Below are positions 1 through 8,769 of a stretch of 64,000 nucleotides of DNA, piece after piece. Under the pieces are notes generated by a model. The model was not told the DNA's origin. It saw only the letters and a program-made list of their open reading frames with translations, and made no database searches. Each line of letters opens with the position of its first letter. Within the stretch, counting starts at the first letter, position 1. The DNA lies in assembly GCA_963773875.1 (NCBI GenBank), contig CAVZCV010000021.1, positions 248,001-312,000 of the forward strand, in the 5' to 3' direction. The DNA comes from CAVTYH01 sp963773875. GTDB taxonomy: Bacteria; Planctomycetota; Planctomycetia; Pirellulales; JADZDJ01. A program made the translations under genes and the position numbers.

Positions 1-962
1 ACCGCGCCCGGCTCAATCACGCAGCCGTCGGCAATCAGGCTGTCATGAATCGTGGCGCCATTAATCACTGTCGGCGGCAAGAATCGAGCGCGGGTGTAAA
101 TGGGAAAATCGACTGAAGGCAAATCGAACGGTGGGCTAGTCTTCGCCAAATCCAAATTGCACTGAAAGAACGACTTGATCGTGCCAATGTCTTCCCAGTA
201 ACCGTCGAACAAGTGCATGAACACTTTGCGGCTGCGCATGGAGGCCGGAAACACTTCGCGACCGAAATCGTGATAATCGGTTTTCGTGAGCACGTCGACC
301 AGTGTGTCACGGTTGAAAATGTAAATGCCCATGCTGGCCAAAAGATCTCGGCCTTGGCTTTTGACTCCGCGTGCATCGATCCACGCAGGATCGGTGCGGA
401 CCATGTCGGCCTCTGCATCGGTTTTAGGCTTTTCGAGAAAGCCGACGACGCGGCCAGCATCATCCGCGCGCAGAATTCCAAACGCGTGGGCCGCTTCCCG
501 AGTGACAGGCATCGTCGCGATGGTCACATTCGCGCCGGATTTTTGATGTGTCGCCAGCATGTCGGCATAGTTCATCCGATACAACTGATCGCCAGAGAGT
601 ATCAACACGTAATCGGCGCCCGATTCTTGCACATACCGCAAATTTTGCCGTACGGCATCGGCAGTGCCCTGATACCAGTTCGAGCTTTCATTCGTTTGTT
701 GGGCGGCGAGAATCTCGACAAATCCTTCGCTGAAACTATCAAAAACGTACGTGCGACGAATGTGTCGGTGCAGGCTGACGGAGTTGAACTGCGTAAGCAC
801 GTACATGCGGTTTACACCGCTGTTAATGCAATTCGAAAGCGGAATGTCGATCAACCGATATTTGCCCGCCAGCGGCACCGCCGGCTTGGAACGATACTTC
901 GTGAGCGGATAAAGCCGGGTGCCGCGACCGCCGCCGAGAACAATTGCCAGAACATTGCGCAT
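1..962 (-). CDS. glgC: Glucose-1-phosphate adenylyltransferase (3' end cut by window)
   Basis: Makes ADP-glucose from glucose-1-phosphate and ATP, the committed step of bacterial glycogen synthesis in the cytoplasm. The ATG at 962 is followed within ten residues by the nucleotide-binding loop GGGRGTRLYPLT. The reading then shows KPAVPLAGKYRLIDIPLSN, WYQGTADAV and SGDQLYRMNY, all classic GlgC signatures, and EDIGTI before the C-terminal region. About 320 residues are visible; the family is usually 400-430, so most of the C-terminal left-handed beta-helix (regulatory/oligomerisation) lies beyond base 1. It is read in the same direction as leuS, 104 bases downstream of it; co-transcription is possible but unproven. 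No frame break is seen in the visible part. Confidence 0.93.
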   Translation of the reverse strand, partial: MRNVLAIVLGGGRGTRLYPLTKYRSKPAVPLAGKYRLIDIPLSNCINSGVNRMYVLTQFNSVSLHRHIRRTYVFDSFSEGFVEILAAQQTNESSNWYQGTADAVRQNLRYVQESGADYVLILSGDQLYRMNYADMLATHQKSGANVTIATMPVTREAAHAFGILRADDAGRVVGFLEKPKTDAEADMVRTDPAWIDARGVKSQGRDLLASMGIYIFNRDTLVDVLTKTDYHDFGREVFPASMRSRKVFMHLFDGYWEDIGTIKSFFQCNLDLAKTSPPFDLPSVDFPIYTRARFLPPTVINGATIHDSLIADGCVIEPGA

Positions 963-1066
963 AAGATTTCCGCCGCCTGATGAGGTTGAACTGCGCCGAA
1001 CTCTATGTTCATAGTCTTTTTCACTGCGGTCGGCTAGTAAGCCGGGTTCAATTGTCGGGGCCTGTC

Positions 1067-3727
1067 CTACTTCACCACAAAGTTCACTAGCCGGCCTGGA
1101 ACAATAATCACTTTCACAATCGTCTTGCCCTCAATGAGTTTCGCCACATGCTCGTCGGCGCGGGCTGCGGCTTCAATCGACTTTTGATCGCTGCCGGTGG
1201 GCACCGTTACTTTGCCGCGCAATTTTCCGTTCACTTGCACCGGAATTTCGACGGTATCTTCCTTCAGCCAGCGCTCGTCAACCGTTGGCCACGGCTCGTA
1301 CGCGAGCGTTTTCTCATGGCCAAGAATTTGCCACAATTCTTCGCTTAAGTGCGGGGCCAGCGGCGAGAGCAGCAGCACGAGTTTCTCCATCGCGTCACGC
1401 GGTCGCACGGTTTCCTTGGTGAAGAAATTCGTGAACTCCATCATGCGAGCAATCGCAGTATTGAAATCCAGATGCTCGATGTCCCTAGTGACCGCGGCGA
1501 TGGTTTTGTGCAGCACCCGGTTTTGTTCGTCGGTCGGCGGCACGTTTTGAATCGCGGGATTCAGCTCCATCTGCTCGCTGCGATCGGAAACAATCAGCCG
1601 CCAAACGCGATCGAGAAAACCCCGTACGCCATTTACGCCGGTTGTGCTCCACGGTTTGGTCGCCTCCAGCGGCCCCATGAACATTTCGTACAGCCGCAGC
1701 GAGTCGGCGCCGTATTCGGTCACCACCGCATCGGGATTGACGACATTGCCGCGGCACTTCGACATCTTCTCGCCATTCTCGCCCAAGATCATTCCCTGAT
1801 TCACCAGCTTCATGAACGGCTCCGGCGTGCTCACATAACCGCGATCGAACAGCACCTTGTGCCAGAACCGCGAGTAGAGCAGATGCAGCACGGCGTGCTC
1901 GGCGCCGCCGATGTAGAGATCGACCGGCATCCACGCTTTTTCGATTTGCGGATCAACCAGCGATTTGCCATCTTTGTTGTCGAGAAATCGCAGATAGTAC
2001 CAACACGAACCGGCCCATTGCGGCATGGTGTTGGTTTCGCGTTTGTATTTTTTGCCGTCGATGACCGGATACAGCCAATCGGCCGGCGCTTTCTCCAGCG
2101 GCGGCTTCGGTTCGCCGATCGGTTTGAAATCGGCTAGCTCCGGCAGGTTGACGGGAAGTTGCTCAACGGGCACGGCGCGAATCAGTCCAGTCGGTTTTCC
2201 CGTCGCATCAAGCTCATGCAGAATCGGAAACGGCTCGCCCCAGAATCGCTGCCGACTGAAGAGCCAATCGCGAAGTTTGTAATTCACCGCGCCCAAACCC
2301 AGCCCGGCTTCGGCGAGATCGGCGATAATTCGCAGCTTGAATTCCGGTGTGGATAAATAGTTGTATTTGCCGGAGTTGATCGCTTCGCCGTCATCCACCA
2401 GGGGTTGATCCGCTGGCGCTGGGGTGCGGCCGCCAGTTGGCTGAACGACAGGAACGATTCGCAGATTGAACTGCTTGGCGAATTCAAAATCGCGCTCATC
2501 ATGCGCCGGCACGGCCATGATCGCGCCGGTGCCGTAGCTAATCAGCACATAATCGGCGATCCAAATGGGAATGGCCTCGCCATTCACCGGGTTGATGGCA
2601 TACGAGCCGGTGAATACGCCGGTTTTGGTTTTCGAAAGCTCCGTGCGGTCGAGATCACTCTTTCGCGAGGCCTGTTCCACATAGGCCTTCACCGAATCGC
2701 GCTGCTCGGCCGTGGTCAGCCGCTCGACGAACGGATGCTCCGGCGCAAGGACCATGTACGTCGCGCCGAACAGCGTGTCGGGGCGCGTGGTGTAAATGCG
2801 CAGCACGTCGTCATGCGGTTTCGGTGGAAAACCGGTTTTGGCGCGATCGGTTTTCCACTGTTCGAAGCCAGCCCCTGGCGACTCGCCAGGAGCCAATGAG
2901 CGTGAAGCATCGCCGATAAAAAAGTCGACCTCCGCACCCGTACTGCGGCCGATCCAATCGCTTTGCAGTTTTTTGATGGAATGCGGCCAGTCGACAAGCT
3001 CTAAATCTTTTTCCAGCCGATCGGCATACGCCGTGATTCGTAGCATCCACTGACGAAGCGGAATCCGCACGACCGGATGGCCGCCGCGTTCGCTCACGCC
3101 GCCGACAACTTCTTCGTTGGCCAGCACCGTACCCAGCGCGGGGCACCAATTCACCGGCGCTTCGTGCTGATACGCGAGGCGGTGCGCATCCTGATAACGC
3201 CGCACCGCTTCCTCACCGACGGCTTTGGTGTTTTCCGGTATCGGCAGCTCGCTAATTGGCCGGCCGCGCTGCTCGTTTGAATCGAACCAGGTATCGAACA
3301 GCACCAAGAAAATGAACTGCGTCCAGCGGAAATAATCGGGATCGGTCGTGGCCAGTTCGCGGCTCCAGTCATAACTGAAGCCGAGCATTTTGAGCTGGCG
3401 ACGAAACGTGGCGATGTTCCGCTCCGTGAACTCCCGCGGCGGCACGCCTTTGTTGATCGCCGCTTCTTCCGCCGGCAGGCCAAAGCTGTCGAAGCCCATC
3501 GGGTGCATCACCGTTTTGCCGCGCATCCGCCAGTAGCGACACACGATATCCGTCGCGGTATATCCCTCGGGATGACCGACGTGCAGACCATCGCCACTGG
3601 GGTAGGGGAACATATCGAGCACGTACAGCTTCTCGCCGGTGGGCATTTGCGGCGTGGCAAACGTGCGGTTCTGCTCCCAGTAGGCTTGCCACTTGGGCTC
3701 GATCACGGCGGGATTATAGCGAGGCAT
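1067..3727 (-). CDS. leuS: Leucyl-tRNA synthetase
   Basis: Class I aminoacyl-tRNA synthetase that charges tRNA-Leu, with CP1 editing of mis-activated amino acids. With the ATG at 3727 the protein has 886 residues and begins MPRYNPAVIEPKWQ, the normal bacterial LeuRS start. The frame stays open upstream to 4231, but those 168 codons resemble no part of LeuRS, so they were excluded. The HIGH motif is HVGH at residues 49-52. The KMSKS loop reads KMSKC at 654-658, followed by RGNVVNPD: the final serine is replaced by cysteine. The editing-domain signature (DTLFGATYMVLAPEHP) and the C-terminal anticodon-binding region (VQVNGKLRG) are present. No strong ribosome binding site precedes 3727, so the start rests on family alignment. 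Confidence 0.96.
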   Translation of the reverse strand: MPRYNPAVIEPKWQAYWEQNRTFATPQMPTGEKLYVLDMFPYPSGDGLHVGHPEGYTATDIVCRYWRMRGKTVMHPMGFDSFGLPAEEAAINKGVPPREFTERNIATFRRQLKMLGFSYDWSRELATTDPDYFRWTQFIFLVLFDTWFDSNEQRGRPISELPIPENTKAVGEEAVRRYQDAHRLAYQHEAPVNWCPALGTVLANEEVVGGVSERGGHPVVRIPLRQWMLRITAYADRLEKDLELVDWPHSIKKLQSDWIGRSTGAEVDFFIGDASRSLAPGESPGAGFEQWKTDRAKTGFPPKPHDDVLRIYTTRPDTLFGATYMVLAPEHPFVERLTTAEQRDSVKAYVEQASRKSDLDRTELSKTKTGVFTGSYAINPVNGEAIPIWIADYVLISYGTGAIMAVPAHDERDFEFAKQFNLRIVPVVQPTGGRTPAPADQPLVDDGEAINSGKYNYLSTPEFKLRIIADLAEAGLGLGAVNYKLRDWLFSRQRFWGEPFPILHELDATGKPTGLIRAVPVEQLPVNLPELADFKPIGEPKPPLEKAPADWLYPVIDGKKYKRETNTMPQWAGSCWYYLRFLDNKDGKSLVDPQIEKAWMPVDLYIGGAEHAVLHLLYSRFWHKVLFDRGYVSTPEPFMKLVNQGMILGENGEKMSKCRGNVVNPDAVVTEYGADSLRLYEMFMGPLEATKPWSTTGVNGVRGFLDRVWRLIVSDRSEQMELNPAIQNVPPTDEQNRVLHKTIAAVTRDIEHLDFNTAIARMMEFTNFFTKETVRPRDAMEKLVLLLSPLAPHLSEELWQILGHEKTLAYEPWPTVDERWLKEDTVEIPVQVNGKLRGKVTVPTGSDQKSIEAAARADEHVAKLIEGKTIVKVIIVPGRLVNFVVK

Positions 3728-4390
3728 GGCGTCGTGCAGTTTTCTAGTTTGAATGAGCGAATCGAGAATTCTACCCGTTGCGGTACGGCCCATCCAAGGG
3801 AGAGCCGTGGACAGAGATGCGAGCAAGCGGGCCGGAGTGCCACGCTCCCCACCATCTAGCTCCACAGCGCCATCCAAATTCCGCGAGGCATCCGGCCGCA
3901 CTAGGGTTGGGAGTTTTTTCAACGGCGCTTTCGCGAAATGTCTGGAAATACCAGCGAAATTTGTCACCTTGGCAAAAGGCATGAAGCAATCGGCAGAGCG
4001 GCGCACGAAATTCTCGAGAAAATCGCGGTGCTTTCGGGCCGGCGGCGGAACTTGCGATTGCGAGTGAAATAACCCAAGCACTTTTCTCGGGAAATCAGGC
4101 TCCAAACGCGCGAGTTTTTTCACAGTTATTTCACTCCTCTCCATCGGAATGCATTTTTGCCCTATCCAGTCCGACGGATTCGGAGGGGGTAATTTCTCAT
4201 AAATCTTAAAAGTGCTGCCGCAACGACTCATATCTCACCTTGCCCCCTTCCTGGCTTGTACTTTCGATCGGTCCACTCCGGACGTAATCTGTTCATTTAT
4301 ACATATTACTGTACACACGACCATAAGGCAATAGTTTTTTTGGGCCACCCGCAAAATAAATTTAACTCGTTCCAGAATACATACATGCGC

Positions 4391-4415
4391 CGGGTGCCCT
4401 GGCTATGCCAGTGTT
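4391..4415 (-). repeat. Dispersed CACTGGC-type repeat, copy 1
   Basis: Read on the minus strand it is an ACACTGGC...GCCAG hairpin followed by GGCACCC. It matches copies at 4551 and 5834 with few substitutions. The core is self-complementary and can fold into a small stem-loop. Confidence 0.75.
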
Positions 4416-4527
4416 TTTGAAAATCGCGACCGATCAGACGCTCCGGCCGGCATCGGCAATTTCGTTGTTGCGTCGCGGCGGGTTGAGCAGGCACCAGCTT
4501 GTACTCGACCGATTTCATTAAGTTCAA

Positions 4528-4574
4528 GCTGCAAGCATTTGACTGACTGAGCACTGGCAAAGCCAGTGGCACCC
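4528..4574 (+). repeat. Dispersed CACTGGC-type repeat, copy 2
   Basis: The core CACTGGCAAAGCCAGTG at 4552-4568 is a near-perfect inverted repeat followed by GCACCC. A shared upstream word GCTGCAAGC begins at 4528, giving an element of about 46 bp with the same spacing as copy 3. Confidence 0.8.
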
Positions 4575-4673
4575 ACGTGCGTGTGGCTCGCTAGGTTCGG
4601 TCACGGTACAATCGTGTTCGCCTCTGCTCGAAGTGAACAGGCAACTGAGCGTTTTTGTAAAGCATCACCGCAC

Positions 4674-5120
4674 ATGGCTATCTTCGACCTCTTCAAAAAG
4701 AAAGGAACTCTCGTCGGAGAAGTCGCGTTGCGGGGATTGCCACCGCATAAGATGTATAGCGTGACCGTGACGTTCTTTCCGGTTGCTTCAGCTTCCTCAT
4801 CACCGCCGTTTGAGGGCGATCCCCCCACCGGCAAATGGATGGACACCGCATCGGTCAAGGAAGCCGAAGAGCCTGACGACAAGCCGCTGCGGTTTTCCTT
4901 TCAGCGCACCAGAGGGCATTACTACCTGGGAGTTGGAGTCATCGCATTCATAGCGCGTGACGGGAAGATGTTCGCACAGGTAGAGAGATTCTTTCCGATG
5001 ACCCAACCTTGCGAGATTCGGGCAGAAATTGAGCAGCGGATTCAATTGACGGCGATGTGGCCGGATATGTCATTCGACGAGTTACAGACCTATGGCACAA
5101 TTCATCCGACGACTCGTTAG
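4674..5120 (+). CDS. Hypothetical protein, 148 aa
   Basis: Not recognised. The frame opens at 4566, but the ATG at 4674 gives a sensible start (MAIFDLFKKK). The 36 earlier codons overlap the tail of repeat copy 2. The protein begins with a short amphipathic, lysine-rich stretch, then GEVALRGLPPHKMYSVTVTF, which looks like a beta-sandwich strand pattern, an acidic proline-rich loop (about residues 42-65), and further beta strands around HYYLGVGVIAFIA. There is no signal peptide or membrane segment, so it is probably cytoplasmic. The start resembles that of the next gene (MGFFDRFKRK), suggesting a shared N-terminal tag. Both genes lie between copies 2 and 3 of the dispersed repeat. No function is proposed. 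Confidence 0.6.
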   Translation: MAIFDLFKKKGTLVGEVALRGLPPHKMYSVTVTFFPVASASSSPPFEGDPPTGKWMDTASVKEAEEPDDKPLRFSFQRTRGHYYLGVGVIAFIARDGKMFAQVERFFPMTQPCEIRAEIEQRIQLTAMWPDMSFDELQTYGTIHPTTR

Positions 5121-5235
5121 AAGAGTGATGCCTTACCATGGGCCGCGGCGTCCTACGATCCGCCTCGTGGGCGTCGTCGACAAGTGTTTTCCGCGCAGTC
5201 GCTGAGATGGGCTTTTAGACGGAGGCAGGTTGTCC

Positions 5236-5778
5236 ATGGGGTTTTTCGATCGGTTCAAACGCAAGCCGGAAGATCAGATAGCGGCGCCACCGCCAGTCCC
5301 AGAACCGCCGCCTCCCGAAAGTGACGGTACAACAACTGCCGATCGGCCCGACTTCACACTCAGATTGCCTTTTCGATGGGAGGCCGTCGAGTGCGAGGAG
5401 GGCTACGAGTTCCACAACAAGAAGCTGCCAGAACAGATCGTCGTAACGGTACTCCAACATAAACGCCCGCTGGGGGCCGATGAATTTGAGGACACTGTCA
5501 CGCGACTCGTCGCCATTCGTCGAAAGGCCATCGGGGAATTCTCGGCCGGTAAGGCGCATCTGGGCGATACGAAGGCGACTCGCTCAGATGGACAGGTCGA
5601 GGCTCGGGTATTCGGCGAAGACGCTCCAAACAAAGTCCGCCTGGCATTCGTCGTTCGCGGCACGCCGAAAAAGACAGTCACCGTTGCACTGACTCGCTAC
5701 ATGCTTGAAGAAGTTGGCGCTCCGTTCGAGACTTACGCTGGACTGATTTTCGACCTGCTGAAGGTAAAGGACGCCTAA
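5236..5778 (+). CDS. Hypothetical protein, 180 aa
   Basis: Not recognised. The ATG at 5236 follows a GGAGG sequence (5221-5225) at good spacing, so it is preferred to the in-frame TTG at 5230. The product starts MGFFDRFKRK, then has a proline-rich linker (residues about 19-32), then an alpha/beta domain with LRLPFRWEA, EQIVVTVLQHKRPLG and a final amphipathic helix ending FDLLKVKD. The strand-helix order is loosely like the PsbP/DcrB fold, which is only a guess. No signal peptide or membrane helix is seen. It follows the 4674 gene by 115 bp on the same strand, and repeat copy 3 lies 55 bp beyond its stop. Confidence 0.65.
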   Translation: MGFFDRFKRKPEDQIAAPPPVPEPPPPESDGTTTADRPDFTLRLPFRWEAVECEEGYEFHNKKLPEQIVVTVLQHKRPLGADEFEDTVTRLVAIRRKAIGEFSAGKAHLGDTKATRSDGQVEARVFGEDAPNKVRLAFVVRGTPKKTVTVALTRYMLEEVGAPFETYAGLIFDLLKVKDA

Positions 5779-5811
5779 CCGTCGGCTGAAATAGCTCTTA
5801 ATCTAATCGAT

Positions 5812-5857
5812 GCTGCAAGCCTTCGGTCGAAGAACACTGGCAGAGCCAGCGGCACCC
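5812..5857 (+). repeat. Dispersed CACTGGC-type repeat, copy 3
   Basis: GCTGCAAGC at 5812-5820 and, 14 bases on, ACACTGGCAGAGCCAGCGG followed by CACCC to 5857. It has the same order and spacing as copy 2. It sits between the convergent stops of the 5236 gene and polX, a usual place for transcription-end or REP-like hairpins. Confidence 0.8.
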
Positions 5858-5876
5858 AGATGGTGAATGCAGGCGT

Positions 5877-7637
5877 CTACCGGTGCAGAAGTTTCTGCAC
5901 CTCCGCCCACGGTCGTGTGTTGGCAACGTCGTTCTTGGTTAATCCGCCGCGGCGGGCTTGGAGGATGCCGTAGCGCAGGCCGGCCAGGCCTACCGTGCTA
6001 TGGGCATCGGTCGAGATGACAATCGGAATGCCTTGCTCGCGGCAGGCGGCGCACTGGATGTCGTTCAAATCGAGTCGGGCTGGATTGCTATTCAGCTCCA
6101 GAAACTTGTGATATTTTTTCGCCGCTTCATAGACGGCTTCTAAATCGACCTCATACGGTTTGCGGCGGTTAATGATCCGACCGGTCGGATGTGCAATGGC
6201 GCAGACGTTTGGATTTGCCAGCGCATCGAGAATGCGTTTCGTGATTTCTTCGCGCGGCTGATTCTGCCCGTAATGCACGCTGGCCACGACCCAGTCGGCA
6301 TAGCGAAGGCAATCGTCTTCCAAATCGAGCCCGCCGCGTTCCAGGATGTCGACTTCCACGCCTTTGAGCACGATAAAATCTTTTAGGCCGGCATTCACAC
6401 GGTCAATTTCTTCCCATTGCCGCAGCAGACGGTCGGCGGTCATGCCGTTGGCCATGCTGACGCGTTTGGAATGATCGGTGATGGCAATATATTTGAGTCC
6501 GCGCTGCTGCGCGGCGACAATCATTTCCGCAAGCGTCGCCTTGCCATCGGTGGCGTCGGTGTGCATGTGGAGGTCGCCTTGGATGTCGACCTCCTCGATC
6601 AATTTCGGCAACTTGCCTTCAGTGGCCCAAGCGAACTCCCAACGGTTCTCGCGTAGCTCCGGCGGAATCCAGGGCAAATCGAGCGTGGCGTAGACGTCTT
6701 CTTCCGTGCGGCCAGCGATGTAAACGCCGGGTTCTTCTGAATCATCAGCCTTCTTTTTCGGCTTGCTCGCGACTTTGAACACGCCGTATTCATTGATCTT
6801 GAGCCCACGATCCTTCGCCAGTCCGCGCAGCACGATGTTGTGCGCTTGCGAGCCGGTGAAATACTGCAGCGCAGCGCCGAACGATTCGGTCGGCACAATT
6901 CGCAAATCGATTTGCAGTCCGTTGCCCAGACGGATCGACATTTTCGTGGTACCGCGACCCAGCACAGCGGCGATGCCATCGAACTCGGCCAGGCGGTCCA
7001 TCACTTCGTCGGGATTGTCGCTTTCCACCAGCACATCCAAATCGCCGATGGTCTCGCGACGTCGGCGGTAACTGCCGGCCATTTCAATTTGCTTCAGGCT
7101 TGGGCAGCTCTGTAGATGTTCGCGAAGCGAGTGAGCATAGGAATCGGCTTCCGCCCAGTACATGCGCTCGATTTCCGGCGAGGCTGCGAAGCTCAAACCA
7201 GCCAGAATTGTTGCCTCCGTTTTTTCGCCGAACCCTTTTAACGCTCGTACGCGCTGCGAGTCGCAGGCAGCTTTCAAATCGTCGAGCGATTTGATGCCCA
7301 GTTCCTTGTGTAACACCGCGGCTTTCTTTGGCCCCATGCCGGGAATGCGCAGCAGCGTGAGCACGCTGGGTGGCACTTGAGCCTGCAATTCCTCGAGCAT
7401 CGGAAGTTTGCCCGTTTCGACGAGTGTGCGCACTTTTACGCTCAGGTCTGCGCCAATGCCAGAGATGTCGGTCAGCTTCCGCTCAGGATCGCAGCAGATT
7501 TTGGCGATCGGTTCCGACAAATCGTGAATCGTGCGACTCGCTGCCCGATATGCGCGGACGCGAAACGAGTTAGCTCCCTGAAATTCCAGAATATCGGCGA
7601 TGAGATCGAAAGCGGCAGCGACATCGGAGTTTTTCAT
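5877..7637 (-). CDS. polX: DNA polymerase/3'-5' exonuclease PolX with PHP domain
   Basis: Family X repair polymerase of 586 residues, the normal length for bacterial PolX. The N-terminal half has the helix-hairpin-helix 8-kDa region (DISGIGADLSVKV, LLRIPGMGPKKAAVLHKELG). The palm has RRRRETIGDLDVLVES with metal-binding Asp199 and Asp201 and the third acidic site around LQIDLRIV. The C-terminal PHP phosphoesterase starts DLHMHTDATDGK (His357, His359) and includes ITDHSKR, VEVDIL and STDAHS. Known members fill gaps in base-excision repair and have Mn-dependent 3'-5' exonuclease activity. The ATG at 7637 is followed directly by the usual AAAFDLIADILE start. It is divergent from the mqnD-like gene. 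Confidence 0.95.
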   Translation of the reverse strand: MKNSDVAAAFDLIADILEFQGANSFRVRAYRAASRTIHDLSEPIAKICCDPERKLTDISGIGADLSVKVRTLVETGKLPMLEELQAQVPPSVLTLLRIPGMGPKKAAVLHKELGIKSLDDLKAACDSQRVRALKGFGEKTEATILAGLSFAASPEIERMYWAEADSYAHSLREHLQSCPSLKQIEMAGSYRRRRETIGDLDVLVESDNPDEVMDRLAEFDGIAAVLGRGTTKMSIRLGNGLQIDLRIVPTESFGAALQYFTGSQAHNIVLRGLAKDRGLKINEYGVFKVASKPKKKADDSEEPGVYIAGRTEEDVYATLDLPWIPPELRENRWEFAWATEGKLPKLIEEVDIQGDLHMHTDATDGKATLAEMIVAAQQRGLKYIAITDHSKRVSMANGMTADRLLRQWEEIDRVNAGLKDFIVLKGVEVDILERGGLDLEDDCLRYADWVVASVHYGQNQPREEITKRILDALANPNVCAIAHPTGRIINRRKPYEVDLEAVYEAAKKYHKFLELNSNPARLDLNDIQCAACREQGIPIVISTDAHSTVGLAGLRYGILQARRGGLTKNDVANTRPWAEVQKLLHR

Positions 7638-7666
7638 CGGCAGGAGTACAGCGAATCACAAGCAAA

Positions 7667-7689
7667 TAGTCCGACCGTCACGGTCGGAA
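7667..7689. repeat. 23-bp TAGTCCGACCGT-type palindromic repeat, copy 1
   Basis: TAGTCCGACCGTCACGGTCGGAA: inverted arms TCCGACCG and CGGTCGGA around a short centre. A second copy, with two substitutions, is at 44191-44213. It lies just upstream of the polX start, between divergent genes. Confidence 0.75.
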
Positions 7690-7805
7690 GTAATTGTGGG
7701 CGATTTTGCGCAAGAATCAACCGCGTACGGGTGTTATCCAGCAACCACTGCTCGCGGTTAAGTCGAATAGATGAGACCTTGGTTTGCAATCTTGGGAGCC
7801 GTATC

Positions 7806-8720
7806 ATGGGCGTTAAAACAAATAAGCGAGAGACACTTTTGACTAGCGCCACAAAATCGTCCCCGGCAAAACAGCTAATCCGCGTTGGGCACAGCCCGGA
7901 TCCGGACGATGCGTTCATGTTTCATGCCCTGGCGAACGACAAAATCGATGCTGGCCGGTTCGAGTTCCGGCACGAGTTGGTCGATATCGAAACACTCAAC
8001 CGTCGGGCCTTTGCCGGCGAGCTGGAGCTGACGGCTGTCAGCATTCACGCTTACGCCCATCTGACCGATAAGTATGTGTTGTGTCCGTGTGGCGCGAGCA
8101 TGGGCGATCGTTATGGACCGATGGTCGTGGCGCCGCGGCATTGCACAATCGACGATTTGAAGTCGCTTACCATTGCCGTGCCCGGCACGCTTACAACTGC
8201 TTACCTGGCTCTGCGGCTCTGCCTGGGTAACGATTTCAAGCATGTTGTGGTGCCGTTTGATCGGATTATTGACGCGGCACTTTCCGGCAATTTTGAAGGG
8301 CAGCCGATCGATGCGGGATTGATCATTCACGAAGGCCAACTCACGTACGGCGAGCGGAATTTGAAACTCGCGGTCGATCTTGGCGTCTGGTGGTTCGAGA
8401 AGACCGGCCTGCCACTGCCGCTGGGCGGGAATGTGCTGCGTCGCGATTTGGGCAACGAAACCATTCGCGCGGTGAATCGATTGCTGAAACAAAGCATTGA
8501 ATATGGCCTTGCGCATCGTGAGGAAGCGCTCCGGTATGCCCTGCAATATGGTCGCGATCTGGACACCGCGAAGGCCGACAAGTTCGTCGGCATGTATGTC
8601 AACGATTGGACGCTCGATTTTGGCGCCCGCGGACGAGAAGCAGTGCGCCGACTGCTGGCCGAAGGATATAATGCGGGCATCATTCCGACGCGCGTCGAGC
8701 CGGAATTTGTGGAACCGTGA
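7806..8720 (+). CDS. mqnD: MqnA/MqnD-family protein, probable 1,4-dihydroxy-6-naphthoate synthase
   Basis: A 304-residue member of the periplasmic-binding-protein-like fold family used in the futalosine route to menaquinone, where MqnD converts cyclic dehypoxanthinyl futalosine to 1,4-dihydroxy-6-naphthoate in the cytoplasm. The typical start is seen as GHSPDPDDAFMFHAL (about residues 25-40), then ELTAVSIHAYAHL and VPGTLTTAYLALRL, which line the ligand pocket in the family. The frame is open upstream to 7377, but that part is antisense to polX; the ATG at 7806 has a purine-rich GGGAG about nine bases before it. Other members of the broad family are solute-binding proteins, but no signal peptide is present. 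No other menaquinone gene is in the window. Confidence 0.78.
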   Translation: MGVKTNKRETLLTSATKSSPAKQLIRVGHSPDPDDAFMFHALANDKIDAGRFEFRHELVDIETLNRRAFAGELELTAVSIHAYAHLTDKYVLCPCGASMGDRYGPMVVAPRHCTIDDLKSLTIAVPGTLTTAYLALRLCLGNDFKHVVVPFDRIIDAALSGNFEGQPIDAGLIIHEGQLTYGERNLKLAVDLGVWWFEKTGLPLPLGGNVLRRDLGNETIRAVNRLLKQSIEYGLAHREEALRYALQYGRDLDTAKADKFVGMYVNDWTLDFGARGREAVRRLLAEGYNAGIIPTRVEPEFVEP

Positions 8721-8769
8721 GAACGCAATTGTGGATTCGAGCGATCAGCCGCAGCGAAAGGCGCCACCC

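Larger units (their letters stand above)
3728..4673. other. Intergenic region, 946 bp, with two dispersed-repeat copies
   Basis: Separates leuS from the rightward hypothetical gene at 4674. On the minus strand the leuS frame stays open to 4231, and short plus-strand frames overlap it, but none shows a domain, signal peptide or ribosome binding site. The stretch around 4260-4380 is AT-rich and may hold leuS control signals. Copies of the CACTGGC repeat lie at 4391-4415 and 4551-4574. No tRNA, riboswitch or T-box structure was recognised. Confidence 0.6.

Noticed and set aside
213..980. Plus-strand open frame of 255 codons opposite glgC
   Set aside because: Antisense shadow of a clear glgC; no domain, signal or ribosome binding site.
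1349..2137. Plus-strand open frame of 262 codons opposite leuS
   Set aside because: Shadow of the leuS coding strand in GC-rich DNA.
3728..4231. N-terminal extension of LeuRS of 168 codons
   Set aside because: It has no similarity to LeuRS or another domain, and the standard start MPRYNPAV is at 3727.
7377..7805. Extended start of the mqnD-like gene
   Set aside because: This part is antisense to polX, and family homology begins only after 7806.
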